Of a stretch of 36,585 bases of DNA, positions 34,951 through 36,585 are shown piece by piece. The stretch's first letter is position 1. The number at the start of each line of letters is the position of its first letter. The translations under genes and the position numbers were made by a program. A model generated the notes under the pieces. The model did no database searches, was not told the DNA's origin, and saw nothing but the letters and a program-made list of their open reading frames with translations. The stretch comes from Staphylococcus intermedius NCTC 11048 (GTDB lineage: Bacteria; Bacillota; Bacilli; Staphylococcales; Staphylococcaceae): positions 1-36,585 of the forward strand of contig NZ_PPQH01000031.1 in NCBI RefSeq assembly GCF_002902385.1. The letters run 5' to 3'.

Positions 34951-36465
34951 TTATTTGAAGAAAGATAAGATACTTGAGAATGCATTTTTCGCAGTGTCAA
35001 TCGCTTGAGCTGTCTTAATAGCACCTTTGACTACTGATGGATTTTGATAAAGTGTGTATAAAACTTTACCTGTATTAATGCTTTCTGTTACGAAGTTTCT
35101 TGTTTGTGCATATGACTTGGTAAATACGTTAGCATCTTTATCGATTTTTAGTGGTTCAATATATGCTTTTGTACCGTTGTCGTTTAAAAAGGCAAGTACA
35201 GTTGTATCAATTAAAGTTTTATGGTTTTTGTATAATTTTGAGTAGTACTTCGCATCGTTATATTTTCCAGTAATATACTCGTATTGCCCTTTTAAATAAT
35301 TTAAGCCACTTGTAATACCATCTTTAACATAAGTATAACCTTTGTTTACGCTATCTTTAAAAGCGTTCCAGTAGCTTGAAAGTGTTGAAGTTGTAGCTTC
35401 TCCTGTTTCAGGTAATACAGGTACAACTGAGTTACTTTCAATGTTGTTTTTCATTTCTGGTGTCGTTTCTGTTGATGGTGAAGCTTCCTCAGCTTTTTTA
35501 GAATCAGCTACTTTGTCAGTTTCAGTTTTATTTTCTACTTGAGGTGTTTGTAATTTTGGTGCTTGTACCTCAGGTGTTTTTTCAACTTTAGGCGCTTTTT
35601 CAACCTCAGGTGCCTTTTCAGATTTTTTATCTTCTACTTGAGGTGTTTTTTCAGTGCTTTTACTGTCGTTAGCTTCAGGTTTTTGTTCTGTATTTGCTTC
35701 AGGATTTTCAATTGGTACTGGTGTTTTTTCAACTTCAGGTGATTTTCCAATTTGAAGTTCTTTTTGTTTCGCTTCAGCATCCGCTTTGATTTTCGCATCA
35801 CGTGGTCCGTTGATTGCATCTAATTGTTTTTGGAAGTCATCAACGTTAACTCTGTTTTTTGGTAATTTGTTGATTGCGCGTTGTGCTGCACGTCTGTTTT
35901 GAATTGTATCTTCTTGTTGTAAAGCTTGAAGTGCGTTTTTAGCATCAGCAATACTTTGGTTTTCTTTTTCTAAAATAGGGTTGTGAGGTGCTTTTGGTTG
36001 TTCAGTTTGAGGTGCAGCTTCTGGTGTGCTGTTTAATGATTTTACGAATACATCTTGGCTTTGATCAGGATTTTCTTTGATTTCACTAATGAAAGCGTCA
36101 CGTTGTTTATCAGATAAATCTTCATTATGTAATAAACCATAAAATGCATTTTGTTGTGCTACACGACGCTCAGGATTTGTCGCATCTTTAATTGATTCTG
36201 AAAATACGTTTTGTGCACTATTTGAACCTTCATGAAGTTGTTTAATGTATTGGTCACGTTGGCTTTCTGAAATACCGTCCATGTGAAGTACTTGGTAGAA
36301 TGCTTTTTGTTCAGGTGAAACGTTTGATGATTCAAAAGTTGCTGGTTGTGCGTCTGCGAGTGATGATGTTTTCTCACTTGCCTCTGCGTTCCCTTGTGAA
36401 ATAAATGTTGCTAAAGATAATGTTGCTGCCCCGATTAATAATTTTGATGTGTATTTAGTTTTCAT
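34951..36465 (-). CDS. sbi: Immunoglobulin-binding protein Sbi with an internal LPETG motif
   Basis: A 504-residue secreted immune-evasion protein. A signal peptide MKTKYTSKLLIGAATLSLATF... ends at AEA (about 29), without a YSIRK motif. Residues 50-95 and 99-145 are two three-helix IgG-binding domains of the protein A type (QKAFYQVL, QQNAFYGLL). Residues about 170-230 resemble Sbi domain IV, the C3d-binding domain, keeping NRRAAQRAIN with the Arg and Asn (192, 199) known to matter in S. aureus. S. aureus domain III has no counterpart. A Pro/Lys/Glu-rich repeat follows (about 235-345), then LPETG at 351-355 and a 149-residue tyrosine-rich C-terminal domain (SYAQTRNFVTESINTGKVLYTLYQNP) as in Sbi. 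The second ATG fits AAAGGG better. Confidence 0.9.
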   Translation of the reverse strand: MKTKYTSKLLIGAATLSLATFISQGNAEASEKTSSLADAQPATFESSNVSPEQKAFYQVLHMDGISESQRDQYIKQLHEGSNSAQNVFSESIKDATNPERRVAQQNAFYGLLHNEDLSDKQRDAFISEIKENPDQSQDVFVKSLNSTPEAAPQTEQPKAPHNPILEKENQSIADAKNALQALQQEDTIQNRRAAQRAINKLPKNRVNVDDFQKQLDAINGPRDAKIKADAEAKQKELQIGKSPEVEKTPVPIENPEANTEQKPEANDSKSTEKTPQVEDKKSEKAPEVEKAPKVEKTPEVQAPKLQTPQVENKTETDKVADSKKAEEASPSTETTPEMKNNIESNSVVPVLPETGEATTSTLSSYWNAFKDSVNKGYTYVKDGITSGLNYLKGQYEYITGKYNDAKYYSKLYKNHKTLIDTTVLAFLNDNGTKAYIEPLKIDKDANVFTKSYAQTRNFVTESINTGKVLYTLYQNPSVVKGAIKTAQAIDTAKNAFSSILSFFK

Positions 36466-36585
36466 GTTCATTCCCTTTCTGTCTCTCTGCGATTACTTTT
36501 TATTATTAACACAAAAGAATATATCACGTTTTAATGACGATAAAAATTAACTGTTTCTTAATTAATAATGAAAAACCATTAAATA

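Noticed and set aside
35401..35415. Sbi as a standard sortase-anchored surface protein
   Set aside because: The LPETG is 149 residues from the C-terminus and is not followed by a hydrophobic helix and charged tail, so it is not a normal cell-wall sorting signal. Kept only as an oddity.
36466..36585. A SaeR-type GTTAA direct repeat in front of sbi
   Set aside because: GTTAA-like pentamers are present, but not with the 6-bp spacing of the known SaeR site; the region is AT-rich enough for chance. A TATATT -10 box is plausible but the -35 is poor.
1..36585. Consensus parS site for ParB
   Set aside because: No copy of the GTTTCACGTGAAAC or TTCCACGTGGAA type was found by eye; scattered CACGTG hexamers lack the symmetric flanks. 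A computed search is needed to be sure.
1..36585. CRISPR array, tRNA, rRNA or complete insertion sequence
   Set aside because: No regularly spaced direct repeats, no tRNA cloverleaf-like sequence and no transposase-like protein were seen on either strand.

Overview
This is a chromosomal replication-origin segment from a Staphylococcus that is not S. aureus but is close enough for most proteins to be recognised at once. The evidence is the dnaN-dnaA-oriC-rpmH-rnpA-mnmE-mnmG-rsmG-noc order, strongly staphylococcal protein sequences, AT-rich intergenic DNA, and an Sbi-type immunoglobulin-binding protein at the right edge. A veterinary species of the hyicus/intermedius type is a guess; nothing in the window fixes the species. 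No rRNA, tRNA, CRISPR array, prophage or complete insertion sequence was seen.

Layout. (1) Positions 1-9025 are the origin core. dnaN and dnaA read leftward and rpmH, rnpA, mnmE, mnmG, rsmG and noc read rightward. DnaA boxes lie on both sides of dnaA, and a DnaA-trio/AT-rich unwinding element lies between dnaA and dnaN. (2) 9026-16291 is a small accessory stretch: a short membrane-anchored protein, a leftward quinone-stress operon (mhqR, mhqE, a flavin-reductase-like gene, mhqD), a GNAT-like protein, a DUF5996 protein, and a CstA-type carbon-starvation transporter with a catabolite-repression site. (3) 16292-19161 holds an XRE regulator/membrane protein pair whose promoter is framed by a perfect 20-bp inverted repeat, then the MepA multidrug pump and its MepR repressor, with matching operators in front of each. 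(4) 19535-22132 is ureEFGD, the nickel-delivery half of a urease operon, with no urease structural genes beside it. (5) 22656-29399 is the leftward metI-metC-metF-metE methionine operon under a T-box leader. (6) 29528-32630 is parB/spo0J, an MscS channel, a DUF951 protein and ychF. (7) 33154-34891 is an ABC-2 exporter pair. (8) 34951-36465 is sbi.

How it fits together. The origin block couples initiation (DnaA), the sliding clamp (DnaN), tRNA wobble modification (MnmE/MnmG) and two ParB-family proteins: Noc for division-site control and ParB for segregation. The accessory genes give stress resistance (quinones, multidrug efflux), nutrient responses (CcpA-controlled CstA, T-box-controlled methionine synthesis) and immune evasion (Sbi).

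The least explained features are these. Four dispersed intergenic palindromic elements (9031, 18481, 22268, 32711) keep an internal stem while changing its sequence. A perfect inverted repeat encloses the promoter of the XRE pair. The ureEFGD cluster is orphaned. The Sbi homologue appears to lack one complement-binding domain and carries an internal LPETG motif ahead of its C-terminal domain.
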